Source of the DNA: Janthinobacterium sp. FW305-129
GTDB taxonomy: Bacteria; Pseudomonadota; Gammaproteobacteria; Burkholderiales; Burkholderiaceae_D
DNA: 64,000 nucleotides
Assembly (NCBI RefSeq): GCF_020858115.1
Contig: NZ_JACYMM010000005.1
Location: 62,001 to 126,000 of the forward strand
Direction of reading: 5' to 3'
The notes under the pieces were generated by a model. That model was not told the origin of the DNA and made no database searches. It saw nothing but the letters and a program-made list of their open reading frames with translations. The translations under genes and the position numbers were made by a program. Positions 16,985-24,908 of the stretch are shown here, one piece after another (position 1 is the stretch's first letter; the number at the start of each line of letters is the position of its first letter).

Positions 16985-18844
16985 ATGATCAACAAACACG
17001 ACATTACCGGCCTGATCCTGGCCGGCGGCCTCGGCACGCGCATGGGCCAGCGCGACAAGGGCATGCTGCCCCTGCACGGCCAGCCCCTGGCGCGCCACGT
17101 GCTGCAGCGCCTGGCGCCGCAAGTGGGCCAGCTGGCCATCAGCGTCCACGCCGATGCCGGCGATTACGCGGGCTTCGGCTTGCCCGTGTGGCCCGACGCG
17201 CTGCCGGGCCAGCTGGGCCCGCTGGCCGGCTTGCACAGCGGCATGCGGCACGCCGGCACGCCCTACCTGCTGACCGTGCCGTGCGATTCGCCCCTGCTGC
17301 CGCCCGACCTGGCCGCGCGCCTGGCGGCCGGTTTGACGCAGGACAATGCCGACCTGGCCATCGCCGTCACCGAAGAGCTCGATCCAGCGACGGGCTCGAC
17401 CGTGCGCCGCCCCCATCCCGTCTTTTGCCTGGTGAAAACATCGGCCCTGTCCCAGCTCGATGCCTACCTGCGCGGCGGCGAACGCCGCATGCGCACCTGG
17501 CACGGCCCCCTGAAGCTGGCCGAAGTGCTGTTCGACGATGGCGGCGCGTTCGGCAACATCAATACGCCGGACGAGCTGGCCGCCCTGCAGGCGCGCGGAT
17601 TGAGCGTGCCGATGGCGCAAGCGATCCTGGCCGGCACCGTCGCGCCCGTCGCCGGGATCGAGGAATTGCCGTTGCCGCAGGCGTTCGAGCGCATCCTGGC
17701 AGCCGACATCATTTCTCCCATCAGCGTGCCCGCGCACGACAATTCCGCCATGGATGGCTATGCGCTGCATGGGGCCGACCTTGGGCCTGACCTTGGCGGC
17801 GACACGCCAGTGACTTTGGCCGTGGTCGACACCATCCTGGCGGGCCGCCCCGGCACGGTGGCCGTGCAACGCGGCCAATGCGCGCGCATCATGACGGGCG
17901 CCGTCATGCCCGACGGCTGCGACAGCGTGGTGCCGCAGGAACTCGTGCTTCAAGCCAATGAAACCAGTATCACACTGGCGCCGGACTGCATCCGCCCCGG
18001 CGACAACCGCCGCTTCAAGGGCGAAGACTTGATGCAGGGCAAACCGGCCTTGCTGCAGGGCAAGATACTCGGTCCGGCGGAACTGGGCCTGCTGGCCTCG
18101 CTGGGCATCGCCACGGTGCCCGTGCGCCGCCGCCTGCGCGTGGCCTTCTTTTCCACGGGCGACGAATTGCGCTCGCTCGGCGAACCACTCGATTCCGGCT
18201 GCATCTACGACAGCAACCGCTACACCCTGCTGGGCATGCTGACCCGCCTGGGCTGCGAGGTACTCGACATGGGCATCGTCAAGGACAATCCGCAAGCGCT
18301 GGAAGCGGCCCTGCGCGGCGCCTGCGCCTCGGCCGACGTCATCATCACCTCGGGCGGCGTGTCCAGCGGCGCGGCCGATTTTACGCGCGAGATCCTGGCG
18401 CGCCTCGGCGAAGTGGCCTTCTGGCAGATCAACATGCGTCCGGGCCGCCCCATGGCCTTTGGCCGGATTGCCAGCGAGGGCGACACGGCCTTGCTGCTGG
18501 GCCTGCCCGGCAACCCCGTGGCCGTGATGGCGGCGTTTTATTTCCTCGCCCGCCCCACCCTGCTGCGCCTGATGGGCGCCGATGCGGAAGCGTCCAGCCT
18601 GCCGCTGCTGCAAGTGGCGGCGCAAGCCCCGATCCGCAAGAAGCGGGGCCGCACGGAATACCAGCGCGGCATCGTCGAGCGCGATGCGGACGGGCGCCAG
18701 CACGTGCGCGTGACGGGGGCGCAAGGCTCGGGCATCCTGCGCTCGATGACGCAAGCCAATTGCATGATCGTGCTGCATGAAGCGCAAGGCCACGTGGCGG
18801 CCGGCGACCTGGTCGATATCGTGCTGTTCCATGGATTGACCTGA
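16985..18844 (+). CDS. Fused MobA-MoeA: molybdenum cofactor guanylyltransferase / molybdopterin molybdotransferase
   Basis: One uninterrupted frame of 619 residues encodes two late-acting cofactor enzymes. Residues about 8-200 are MobA (GTP-binding LILAGGLGTRMGQRDKGM, substrate loop LPGQLGPLAGLHSGM, VPCDSPLLPPDL), which adds GMP to the molybdenum cofactor. Residues about 207-619 are MoeA (PAHDNSAMDGYALHG, RIMTGAVMPDGCDSVVPQE, TSGGVSSGAADF, GLPGNPVAV), which inserts molybdate into adenylated molybdopterin. No MoeA start or ribosome site is visible at the junction. The start at 16985 matches the MobA N-terminus; in-frame ATGs at 16937 and 16955 are possible. The stop overlaps the next ATG by one base. 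Confidence 0.93.
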   Translation: MINKHDITGLILAGGLGTRMGQRDKGMLPLHGQPLARHVLQRLAPQVGQLAISVHADAGDYAGFGLPVWPDALPGQLGPLAGLHSGMRHAGTPYLLTVPCDSPLLPPDLAARLAAGLTQDNADLAIAVTEELDPATGSTVRRPHPVFCLVKTSALSQLDAYLRGGERRMRTWHGPLKLAEVLFDDGGAFGNINTPDELAALQARGLSVPMAQAILAGTVAPVAGIEELPLPQAFERILAADIISPISVPAHDNSAMDGYALHGADLGPDLGGDTPVTLAVVDTILAGRPGTVAVQRGQCARIMTGAVMPDGCDSVVPQELVLQANETSITLAPDCIRPGDNRRFKGEDLMQGKPALLQGKILGPAELGLLASLGIATVPVRRRLRVAFFSTGDELRSLGEPLDSGCIYDSNRYTLLGMLTRLGCEVLDMGIVKDNPQALEAALRGACASADVIITSGGVSSGAADFTREILARLGEVAFWQINMRPGRPMAFGRIASEGDTALLLGLPGNPVAVMAAFYFLARPTLLRLMGADAEASSLPLLQVAAQAPIRKKRGRTEYQRGIVERDADGRQHVRVTGAQGSGILRSMTQANCMIVLHEAQGHVAAGDLVDIVLFHGLT

Positions 18845-19632
18845 TGAAACATCTACTTCTGGCGCTGGCCCTGCTGCCGGGCATGGCGGCGTACGCTGGC
18901 GAAGTCCACAGCAATGGCTACACGGTGCGCTTCGACGAGCGCATCGAAACGGCACCGGGCGACTTGCACGGCGCCAGCGTGGGCCGCATCAGCATCGTGC
19001 GCGCCGCCGATCAAGGTCTCGCGTGGCAGGAAAACACGCCCTTGCAGCCGGCCTGCGGCGCGATTGCGGCCGTCACCGTCCTCAACGACAGCTATGTGGC
19101 CCTGTGCGGCCACCTGGGCGGGCGCCATTACACGCAAAAGATCATCTTCATGCAAGGCAACTCGCCCGCCATGGCGAGCGTGGACCAGTTCGATTCGCCC
19201 AGTGCCGTGCGCGTGGAGCGCGACGGATCGCTGGCCATCGACGTCCTGCGGCGCGACCTGTTTCCAGGCGAGCTGACGGGTCCGCATTACTTTCCCACCG
19301 TGTACCGCTTGCACCACGACGACGCCACGTTCGGTTTCGCCCCCAGCTTTGATGGCGATGCCGCCGGGCGCTACTGGCAGCACTACCGCGCCACGCGCCA
19401 GGCGGCGCCAGCGGCGGGCGTGCTGCCGGAACTGCTGGCATCGCTGCTGGCCGCGCAGGCTGGCAAGCAGCCCATCTGCACCGAGCTGGCCACGCTCGCC
19501 GCGGACCTGCAGCGTGACGGCCAGCCGCGCGATGCACAAGCTGCGCGCACCGTGATGCTCGCCTGGCTGCACAAGTTGCCGGCCATCGGCTATCCCCGCT
19601 TCGACGCACCTGCCTGCCGGGGCACTTTCTAG
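18844..19632 (+). CDS. Secreted hypothetical protein, 262 aa
   Basis: Not recognised. A clear Sec signal peptide (MKHLLLALALLPGMAAYAGE, cleavage probably after YAG or AYA) indicates a periplasmic or secreted protein. The mature part has few cysteines (one pair-like set near 71 and 88, and two more toward the C-terminus), aromatic-rich segments (RDLFPGELTGPHYFPTVYRL) and no repeats. The ATG overlaps the last base of the mobA-moeA stop, so it is translated from the same transcript; a link to molybdenum metabolism is not otherwise supported. A GC-rich hairpin at 19694-19714 may end the operon. Confidence 0.75.
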   Translation: MKHLLLALALLPGMAAYAGEVHSNGYTVRFDERIETAPGDLHGASVGRISIVRAADQGLAWQENTPLQPACGAIAAVTVLNDSYVALCGHLGGRHYTQKIIFMQGNSPAMASVDQFDSPSAVRVERDGSLAIDVLRRDLFPGELTGPHYFPTVYRLHHDDATFGFAPSFDGDAAGRYWQHYRATRQAAPAAGVLPELLASLLAAQAGKQPICTELATLAADLQRDGQPRDAQAARTVMLAWLHKLPAIGYPRFDAPACRGTF

Positions 19633-19693
19633 CGCGACAAGCGATCGGCGCTGCGGCGCCAGTCCGCTCAACATCCTTCCTCAAGCACCACGA

Positions 19694-19714
19694 CGGCCCG
19701 CCCAGCGCGGGCCG
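19694..19714 (+). terminator. GC-rich hairpin after moaA operon
   Basis: CGGCCCGC and GCGGGCCG form a perfect 8-bp stem around a 5-nt loop, 62 bp past the stop of the secreted protein gene. There is no T-tract, so a full intrinsic terminator is uncertain. Confidence 0.4.
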
Positions 19715-19754
19715 CTCGCATTGCCCCTTCGCAATCAATTTGCCTGCGCGGCAA

Positions 19755-19926
19755 CTACCCCGCTATCGAGATAAAAATATTAATCATTTCTTTAAATAAC
19801 ATATAAATAAACACAACACTAATTGTAATATTTTATTTATTTGTTGATACTACAGTTTCTTCGGTGATAACATTCGAACTCATATAAAAATTCAATTTTG
19901 ATATTGTTTTCACGAGGAAACTAATA
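19755..19926 (+). promoter_or_regulatory. AT-rich promoter region of the PEP-CTERM gene
   Basis: About 170 bp of strongly AT-rich DNA in an otherwise GC-rich chromosome, with many potential -10 hexamers (for example TAAAAT-like and TATAAA runs) and a final CACGAGGAAAC ribosome site before the ATG at 19927. Such islands often bind xenogeneic silencers or mark strong regulated promoters; which applies here is not visible. Confidence 0.5.
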
Positions 19927-20835
19927 ATGAGACACCGTTCATGGATCGCGGGCGCTGGCATGCTGGGAGCGGCTTGCCTGCTTGGCATGTTGTCCCTGGC
20001 GCCGCTGCCCGCCTATGCCAAAGGGGCCCCACGGGCCGACGTGCTGGAACATTGCAGCTGGAACCGCCCGGGCGCCGACCCGTTCATGGGAGATGTCGTG
20101 GCCGCAGTGGACAGGTACCCGGACATCGCGCCGCAGGTGCGCGAAGCATTGAAGGCGCGCATGCGCGCGCGCCAGTACGATGAAATCGTCGTCATCAGCC
20201 GCGACGCCATCCGCGGCGAGGGCAATTACGATGCCCGCATCAGCGACATGCATTTCGGGCCGGGCCGCGTCTGCCGCAATGTCACGCGCGCAGGCTGGAG
20301 CGAGCAGATGCAGGAAAGGGGGCTCGTGTACTGCGTGCAGGGTGCCTGCATCCTCGTGCCCACCGTGTGCCGCAATGTCAGCCGCATCACGCAGGCGGCG
20401 GCCGGGCCGCGCGCTGCTGGCACGGCGCCGGGCGGGGCCACGCCGGGCGGTACTGCGCCAGTGGCCGCAGCGCCACCGCCGGCGGGCGTGCCCGTCATCG
20501 AACACCCCGCCGGTGCGCATGGCGGCTCGTTCACGGGCGTGCCGCCGGCCGTGGTGGCCAGCGTGCCCGTGCTGGTCTTCGACATCGTGCGCACGGGCGG
20601 CGACACGCTGCTGCCGTCGGGCATCGGCGAGGGGCGCAACGGCGGCGGACCGCCACCGCGCGGCAGCAGCATCATCGAGTCCTATGTTCCCCCCGTCATC
20701 CGGCCCTCGCTGCCGCCCACCGACCTGTCCGTCCTGCCGGCCGTGCCGGAACCGCAAACGTGGGCCATGCTGCTGGCGGGACTGGCGCTGATCGCTTACA
20801 GCGCGCTGCGCCGACATACTGCACGGCCGGCCTGA
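19927..20835 (+). CDS. PEP-CTERM sorted exoprotein (MHFG-motif type)
   Basis: Exported protein with a C-terminal PEP-CTERM sorting tag. Residues 1-31 are a signal peptide (AGAGMLGAACLLGMLSLAPL then AYA). The C-terminus VPEPQTWAMLLAGLALIAYS plus a basic tail is the standard motif, helix and Arg cluster recognised by exosortase. The middle carries ISDMHFGPGRVCRNVTRAGW, and I believe NCBI names an MHFG family of PEP-CTERM proteins. A Pro/Gly/Ala-rich low-complexity linker (about 155-250) precedes the tag. Likely role: surface or exopolysaccharide-associated protein. The exosortase gene is not in this window. Monocistronic, with an AT-rich promoter. Confidence 0.88.
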   Translation: MRHRSWIAGAGMLGAACLLGMLSLAPLPAYAKGAPRADVLEHCSWNRPGADPFMGDVVAAVDRYPDIAPQVREALKARMRARQYDEIVVISRDAIRGEGNYDARISDMHFGPGRVCRNVTRAGWSEQMQERGLVYCVQGACILVPTVCRNVSRITQAAAGPRAAGTAPGGATPGGTAPVAAAPPPAGVPVIEHPAGAHGGSFTGVPPAVVASVPVLVFDIVRTGGDTLLPSGIGEGRNGGGPPPRGSSIIESYVPPVIRPSLPPTDLSVLPAVPEPQTWAMLLAGLALIAYSALRRHTARPA

Positions 20836-20844
20836 GGCGGCGCG

Positions 20845-22212
20845 CTACTCGCCGTCGCCGTCCGCCTTACCCAGCAGCAAGGCGGCCGCTTCGCCCGGCA
20901 AGGCTTCCACGGATTTCAATTTGCGCGCCATCTGCCGGCTGCGCAGTTCCGCGCTTTCGATATTCTTCGCCGCTTTTTCCAGGGTCAGCCGGGTTTGCGA
21001 CAGCACGTCGCCGAACTTGCCGAATTCCGTCTTGACGGCGCCCAGCACCTGCCACACTTCGGACGAGCGCTTTTCCAGCGCCAGGGTGCGGAAACCCATC
21101 TGCAGGCTGTTGAGCAAGGCAGTCAAAGTGGAGGGCCCGGCGATGCTGACCCGGTGCACGCGCTGCAATTCGTCGGCCAGGCCCGGCCGGCGCAGCACTT
21201 CCGCATACAGGCCTTCCGTGGGCAAAAACAAAATGGCGAAATCCGTCGTCAGCGGCGGCGCCAGGTATTTGTCCGCGATGGTCTTTGCCTCGCCCCGCAC
21301 GGCCCGTTCCAGCTCGCGTCCGGCCTGGGCCACGCCGTCGGCATCGGCCCGCTCGGCCGCCTCGACCAGGCGCTCATACTGTTCCTTGGGGAACTTCGCG
21401 TCGATCGGCATCCACACGGGCGGCCCGCCATCGGAGAGACCCGGCAGTTTCAGGGCGAATTCCACGCGCGCGCCGCTGCCCGGCACCGTTTCCACGTTCT
21501 TCGCGTACTGATCGACAGTGAGTACCTGCTCCAGCAGCATTTCCAGCTGCACCTCGCCCCACGTTCCCCGCGTCTTGACGTTGGTGAGCACCCGCTTCAG
21601 GTCGCCCACGCCCAGCGCCAGCTGCTGCATCTCGCCGAGGCCCTGGTGGACTTTTTCCAGCCGCTCCGACACTTGCTGGAACGAGGCACTGAGCCGCGTT
21701 TCCAGCGTCGCGTGCAGTTTCTCGTCGACCGTCTTGCGCATCTCTTCCAGGCGCGCGCCATTGTCGGCCTGCAAGTCGCGGATCTTGTTTTCCAGGGTGG
21801 CGCGCACTTCCAGCATGCGCTGCGCATTCGATTCCGTCAGCTGGGACAAGGTTTGATTCGTGCTGTCGGCGAAGCGCGCCAGGCTTTGCGCCTGCTCCTC
21901 GCGCCCCACTTTCCCCTGCGCCTGCATCTGCGTGCGCAGGCTGTCGAGCTGCTGCAGGGTTGCCGCCTGGAATTGCGCCAGGCCGGCCGCCAGGTCTTGC
22001 CGCGTGGCTTGCGCCGACGCCTGCAATTGCAGCCGCACTTCGCGCTCGACCCGGTCGATGCGTTCCAGGCTTTGCTGCTGGTGCTGCTGCACCAGGGCCA
22101 GCGTGGTGGCGCCATCGCCGGCCGCGCCACGCGGGCGCAGCAGCAGCAAGATCAATAAAACGATGGCGGCGATGGCGGCGCCCAGCAGGCTGTAGAACTC
22201 GATTGGGCTCAT
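20845..22212 (-). CDS. rmuC: DNA recombination protein RmuC
   Basis: RmuC limits inversions at short inverted repeats in E. coli and is predicted to have a nuclease-fold domain. 455 residues: an N-terminal membrane anchor (about 8-27), a long coiled-coil region (about 40-190), then the conserved RmuC domain with TRGTWGEVQLEMLLEQVL, WMPIDAKFPKEQYERL and FAILFLPTEGLYAEVL. The gene is convergent with the PEP-CTERM gene (9 bp apart) and lies 4 bp after the truncated hemoglobin gene, so the two are co-transcribed. Confidence 0.94.
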   Translation of the reverse strand: MSPIEFYSLLGAAIAAIVLLILLLLRPRGAAGDGATTLALVQQHQQQSLERIDRVEREVRLQLQASAQATRQDLAAGLAQFQAATLQQLDSLRTQMQAQGKVGREEQAQSLARFADSTNQTLSQLTESNAQRMLEVRATLENKIRDLQADNGARLEEMRKTVDEKLHATLETRLSASFQQVSERLEKVHQGLGEMQQLALGVGDLKRVLTNVKTRGTWGEVQLEMLLEQVLTVDQYAKNVETVPGSGARVEFALKLPGLSDGGPPVWMPIDAKFPKEQYERLVEAAERADADGVAQAGRELERAVRGEAKTIADKYLAPPLTTDFAILFLPTEGLYAEVLRRPGLADELQRVHRVSIAGPSTLTALLNSLQMGFRTLALEKRSSEVWQVLGAVKTEFGKFGDVLSQTRLTLEKAAKNIESAELRSRQMARKLKSVEALPGEAAALLLGKADGDGE

Positions 22213-22216
22213 GGGA

Positions 22217-22612
22217 TCAGTCAGGTTTGTTGCGCATCCAGTCGGCCGTCTGATAGAACGATTCCATCAGGCGCACGCGCAAGGATTCTTCGATGCCCGT
22301 GTCTTCCATGGCCCAGGCCATGGCGCGCAGCCACTGGTCGCGCTCGCTGGTGCCGATGGCGTAGGGCAAATGACGGGCGCGCAGGCGCGGGTGGCCGAAT
22401 TTCTCGATATACAAGTCCGGGCCGCCCATCCAGCCCGTCAGGAAGAAATACAGCTTGTCGCGCGAGCCATCCGTCGAGGGAGGATGCATGACGCGGATGC
22501 CGGCGAACTCGGCTTCGAGCTCCATCAGATCATAAAAACGGTCGACCATTTCGCGCAGCACGGGGGCGCCGCCGATGGTCTCGTACAGGGTGGGGGCAGT
22601 GGTATCAGTCAT
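22217..22612 (-). CDS. Group II truncated hemoglobin
   Basis: 131-residue 2/2 globin that binds O2 or NO at heme. Group II features are clear: LYETIGGAPVLREMVDRFYDLM, GIRVMHPPS, FLTGWMGGPDLYIEKFGHPRLRARH with the proximal histidine region, the DQWLRAMAWAM block and the MRN tail. The start at 22612 matches the family N-terminus; an in-frame start 9 bp upstream is possible and the longer upstream extension is rejected. First gene of a two-gene transcript with rmuC. Confidence 0.92.
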   Translation of the reverse strand: MTDTTAPTLYETIGGAPVLREMVDRFYDLMELEAEFAGIRVMHPPSTDGSRDKLYFFLTGWMGGPDLYIEKFGHPRLRARHLPYAIGTSERDQWLRAMAWAMEDTGIEESLRVRLMESFYQTADWMRNKPD

Positions 22613-22685
22613 GGCCGCCATGATAACGCAAGCGCTGGCGGCCCACGCGGCGCCGGCCAGATCTGCCTCAATAAATGGCAATATA

Positions 22686-22699
22686 CTTGACTGATCAAG
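22686..22699. promoter_or_regulatory. Palindrome CTTGA-N4-TCAAG, candidate MarR operator
   Basis: The perfect inverted repeat CTTGACTGATCAAG lies 46 bp before the MFS transporter gene and overlaps a plausible promoter (TTGACT at 22687, TATGCA near 22714). MarR-family proteins bind short palindromes of this size, and a marR-type gene ends this operon. That this is its site is inference. Confidence 0.4.
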
Positions 22700-22744
22700 C
22701 TTTTATCAACTACTATGCAATTTTAAAACAGGGACAAGACGAAC

Positions 22745-24013
22745 ATGCCAACCGCTACAGACACCGATTTGCTGCGCAATACCAACTTCCGCTGGCTGCT
22801 GGGCGGCGGCCTCGTTTCCATGCTGGGCGACCAGTTCAGCATGCTGGCCCTGCCCTGGCTCGTGCTGAGCCTGACGGGCGATAGCCTCAGCCTGGGTATC
22901 GCCGTGGCCCTGATGGGCGCCCCGCGCGCCGTGCTGATTTTGCTGGGCGGCACCATCGCCGACCGCCATTCGCCCCGGCGCGTCATGCTGATCAGCAAAT
23001 ATGCGAATGCCGCCATCCTGCTGGCGCTGGCGGTACTGCTGTGGCTGGACCAGGCCAGCCTGGTGCTCGCGTATGCGGCCGCGCTGGCGCTGGGCATCGC
23101 CTCCGCCTTCGCCATTCCGGCCGGCACGGCCATCCTGCCGCAAGCCGTGCCGCCGCAAACGCTGCAAAAAGCCAACGGCTTGCAGATGGGCACACGCCAG
23201 TTGTCCCTGCTGGCCGGCCCCCTGCTGGCGGCGCTCGTGCTGGGCGCCCGCGATGGCGGGCAGCACACCCCCATGGCGGCGCTGGCCGCCGCGTTTGCCA
23301 TCGATGCGCTGACGTTTGTGTTTTCCGCCTGGACCTTGCGCCAAGTCAAGCTGCGGCCGCTGGCAGCGGCAGCCGCAACGCAGGGCATGTGGCGCGACAT
23401 GGCGGCGGGCCTGGCCATGGTGTGGCGCGACCTTCCCCTGCGCAGCTGTTATGCCTACTGGGCGGTGGTGGCCTTCTTCGTCATGGGCCCGCTGCAAGTG
23501 GCCTTGCCTGTGCTGGCCAGCGAACGCCTGCACGGCGCCGCGGCGCTGGGCCTGCTGATGGGTGCGCATGGCGCGGGCACCCTGGCCGGCATGCTGGCGT
23601 CCGGCCTGGGCGGCACCTGGCTGCGCCGCCATTTCGGCGCCACCCTGCTGCTCGCCGACGCCGTCGTGGCTTGCCTGCTGATGGCGCTGGGACAAATCAG
23701 CACGGCCTGGCACGGCGCGGCCCTGCTGGCCATGACAGGGTTGCTGGGCGGCTATGTGCAGGTGGCCATCTTTACGTGGATACAGCGGCGCGTGGCGCCC
23801 GCCATGCTGGGCCGGGCGATGGCGCTGTTCATGGGCATCTTCCTGGGCCTGGCTCCGCTGTCGGCGGCGGCCACGGGCGCGCTGCTGCGCCACCTGAGCG
23901 TGGGCGAGCTGTTCTGCGGCGGCGGCGCCCTGCTGCTGGCCGCCGCCGTGGCTGCCGCCCTGTGGACGGACATCCCCCGCATCGCCGGCACCCCTTCGAT
24001 ATCTTCACCTTGA
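22745..24013 (+). CDS. MFS transporter (MFS_3/enterobactin-exporter-like)
   Basis: 422-residue major-facilitator protein with about twelve hydrophobic helices. N-terminal NTNFRWLLGGGLVSMLGDQFSMLALPWLVL and the loop GGTIADRHSPRRVMLISKY (motif-A-like) are typical of the drug/siderophore exporter group. Substrate unknown. It starts an operon with a small GIY-YIG protein (12 bp later) and a MarR regulator, an arrangement suggesting efflux that responds to a small aromatic or toxic ligand. Confidence 0.85.
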   Translation: MPTATDTDLLRNTNFRWLLGGGLVSMLGDQFSMLALPWLVLSLTGDSLSLGIAVALMGAPRAVLILLGGTIADRHSPRRVMLISKYANAAILLALAVLLWLDQASLVLAYAAALALGIASAFAIPAGTAILPQAVPPQTLQKANGLQMGTRQLSLLAGPLLAALVLGARDGGQHTPMAALAAAFAIDALTFVFSAWTLRQVKLRPLAAAAATQGMWRDMAAGLAMVWRDLPLRSCYAYWAVVAFFVMGPLQVALPVLASERLHGAAALGLLMGAHGAGTLAGMLASGLGGTWLRRHFGATLLLADAVVACLLMALGQISTAWHGAALLAMTGLLGGYVQVAIFTWIQRRVAPAMLGRAMALFMGIFLGLAPLSAAATGALLRHLSVGELFCGGGALLLAAAVAAALWTDIPRIAGTPSISSP

Positions 24014-24025
24014 GAAAGTTCTACC

Positions 24026-24373
24026 ATGGATAAAACACGACAAACGGCCCTGAAAGCGGCTTACCGGCAACAAGCGCCCGCGCTGGGCATCATCGCGCTG
24101 CAGCACCTGCCCAGCGGGCGCACCCTGCTCGAACGCAGCCGCAACGCGCCTGGCGCGCTGAACCGCCACCGCTTCGAACTCGCGCTGGGCACGCACCGCA
24201 ACGCCCGCCTGCAGGCGGACTGGCGGCGCGACGGCGAAGCGGCCTTCCGCTTTGATCTGCTCGACGCCGTCACGGTGCCCGACGATCCCGCCTTCGATGC
24301 GGACGCCGAGCTCGACACCCTGCTGGCACTGCACCTGGAACAACTGCAGGAGCGGGGCCAGGCCCTGTATTGA
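24026..24373 (+). CDS. Small GIY-YIG nuclease family protein
   Basis: 115 residues. The pattern LGIIALQHLPSGRTLLERSRNAPGALNRHRFELALGTHRNARLQADW matches the small bacterial GIY-YIG-like group (usually IYxIxN ... GSSxNLxxxxNRHRFELKxGxHxNxxLQxDW). The first tyrosine and second YIG-type motif are replaced (GIIAL and LLERS), so nuclease activity is doubtful. It sits between an MFS exporter and a MarR regulator, in the same direction. The cellular role is unknown. Confidence 0.65.
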   Translation: MDKTRQTALKAAYRQQAPALGIIALQHLPSGRTLLERSRNAPGALNRHRFELALGTHRNARLQADWRRDGEAAFRFDLLDAVTVPDDPAFDADAELDTLLALHLEQLQERGQALY

Positions 24374-24430
24374 GCCGCCATGCTTTACACTTGCGCACTC
24401 AAGCACTTCGCAGCCAATTGAAAGGACGTC

Positions 24431-24898
24431 ATGATGGATCACCCTCTCCCGCCGCCGGACGGCGCCGTCGCGCTGGACTTCTGCCTGCGCCTGGCGCGCG
24501 CCCAGGCCGTGCTGGTACGCCGCTTCGACAGCATCCTCGGCAACCTGCATGGCCTCAGTTTCAGCGATTACCAATTGCTGTACCACCTGCAGCGGGCGCC
24601 CGGCGGCCGCCTGCGCCGCATCGACCTGGCCGAACGCCTGGCGCTGACGGCGTCCGGCATCACGCGCTCGCTGCTGCCGCTGGAAAAGATCGGCCTGGTG
24701 GCGCGCCAGGCCGATGCGCGCGATGCCCGCGTCGGCTATGCCGTCATCACCGAGGCGGGGCAAGCCCTGCTGATCCACGCCGATGCGACGGCGCAGGCGC
24801 TGGGCCAGGAATTGCTGGGCAGCGCCAGCGCGGAGCAGCTGGCCCCGCTGTCCCAGTTGCTGGCCAGCATAGCCGGCAGCCAGCCCGGCAACGGCTGA
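24431..24898 (+). CDS. MarR-family transcriptional regulator
   Basis: 155-residue winged-helix regulator, dimeric and ligand-responsive by family. The helix-turn-helix and wing lie around residues 38-105 (LSFSDYQLLYHLQRAPGGRLRRIDLAERLALTASGITRSLLPLEKIGLVARQ... with the DARDARVGYAVIT wing). AAGGA precedes two adjacent ATGs; the second, at 24434, has the better spacing. Last gene of the MFS/GIY-YIG/MarR operon, so probably a local repressor acting at the palindrome near 22686. Confidence 0.88.
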   Translation: MMDHPLPPPDGAVALDFCLRLARAQAVLVRRFDSILGNLHGLSFSDYQLLYHLQRAPGGRLRRIDLAERLALTASGITRSLLPLEKIGLVARQADARDARVGYAVITEAGQALLIHADATAQALGQELLGSASAEQLAPLSQLLASIAGSQPGNG

Positions 24899-24908
24899 CG
24901 CGCTCCCC

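Noticed and set aside
16976..18955. Long antisense frame over mobA-moeA
   Set aside because: Shadow of the fused cofactor gene; composition (Gln, His, Arg, Ala) is typical of reverse-read GC-rich coding sequence.
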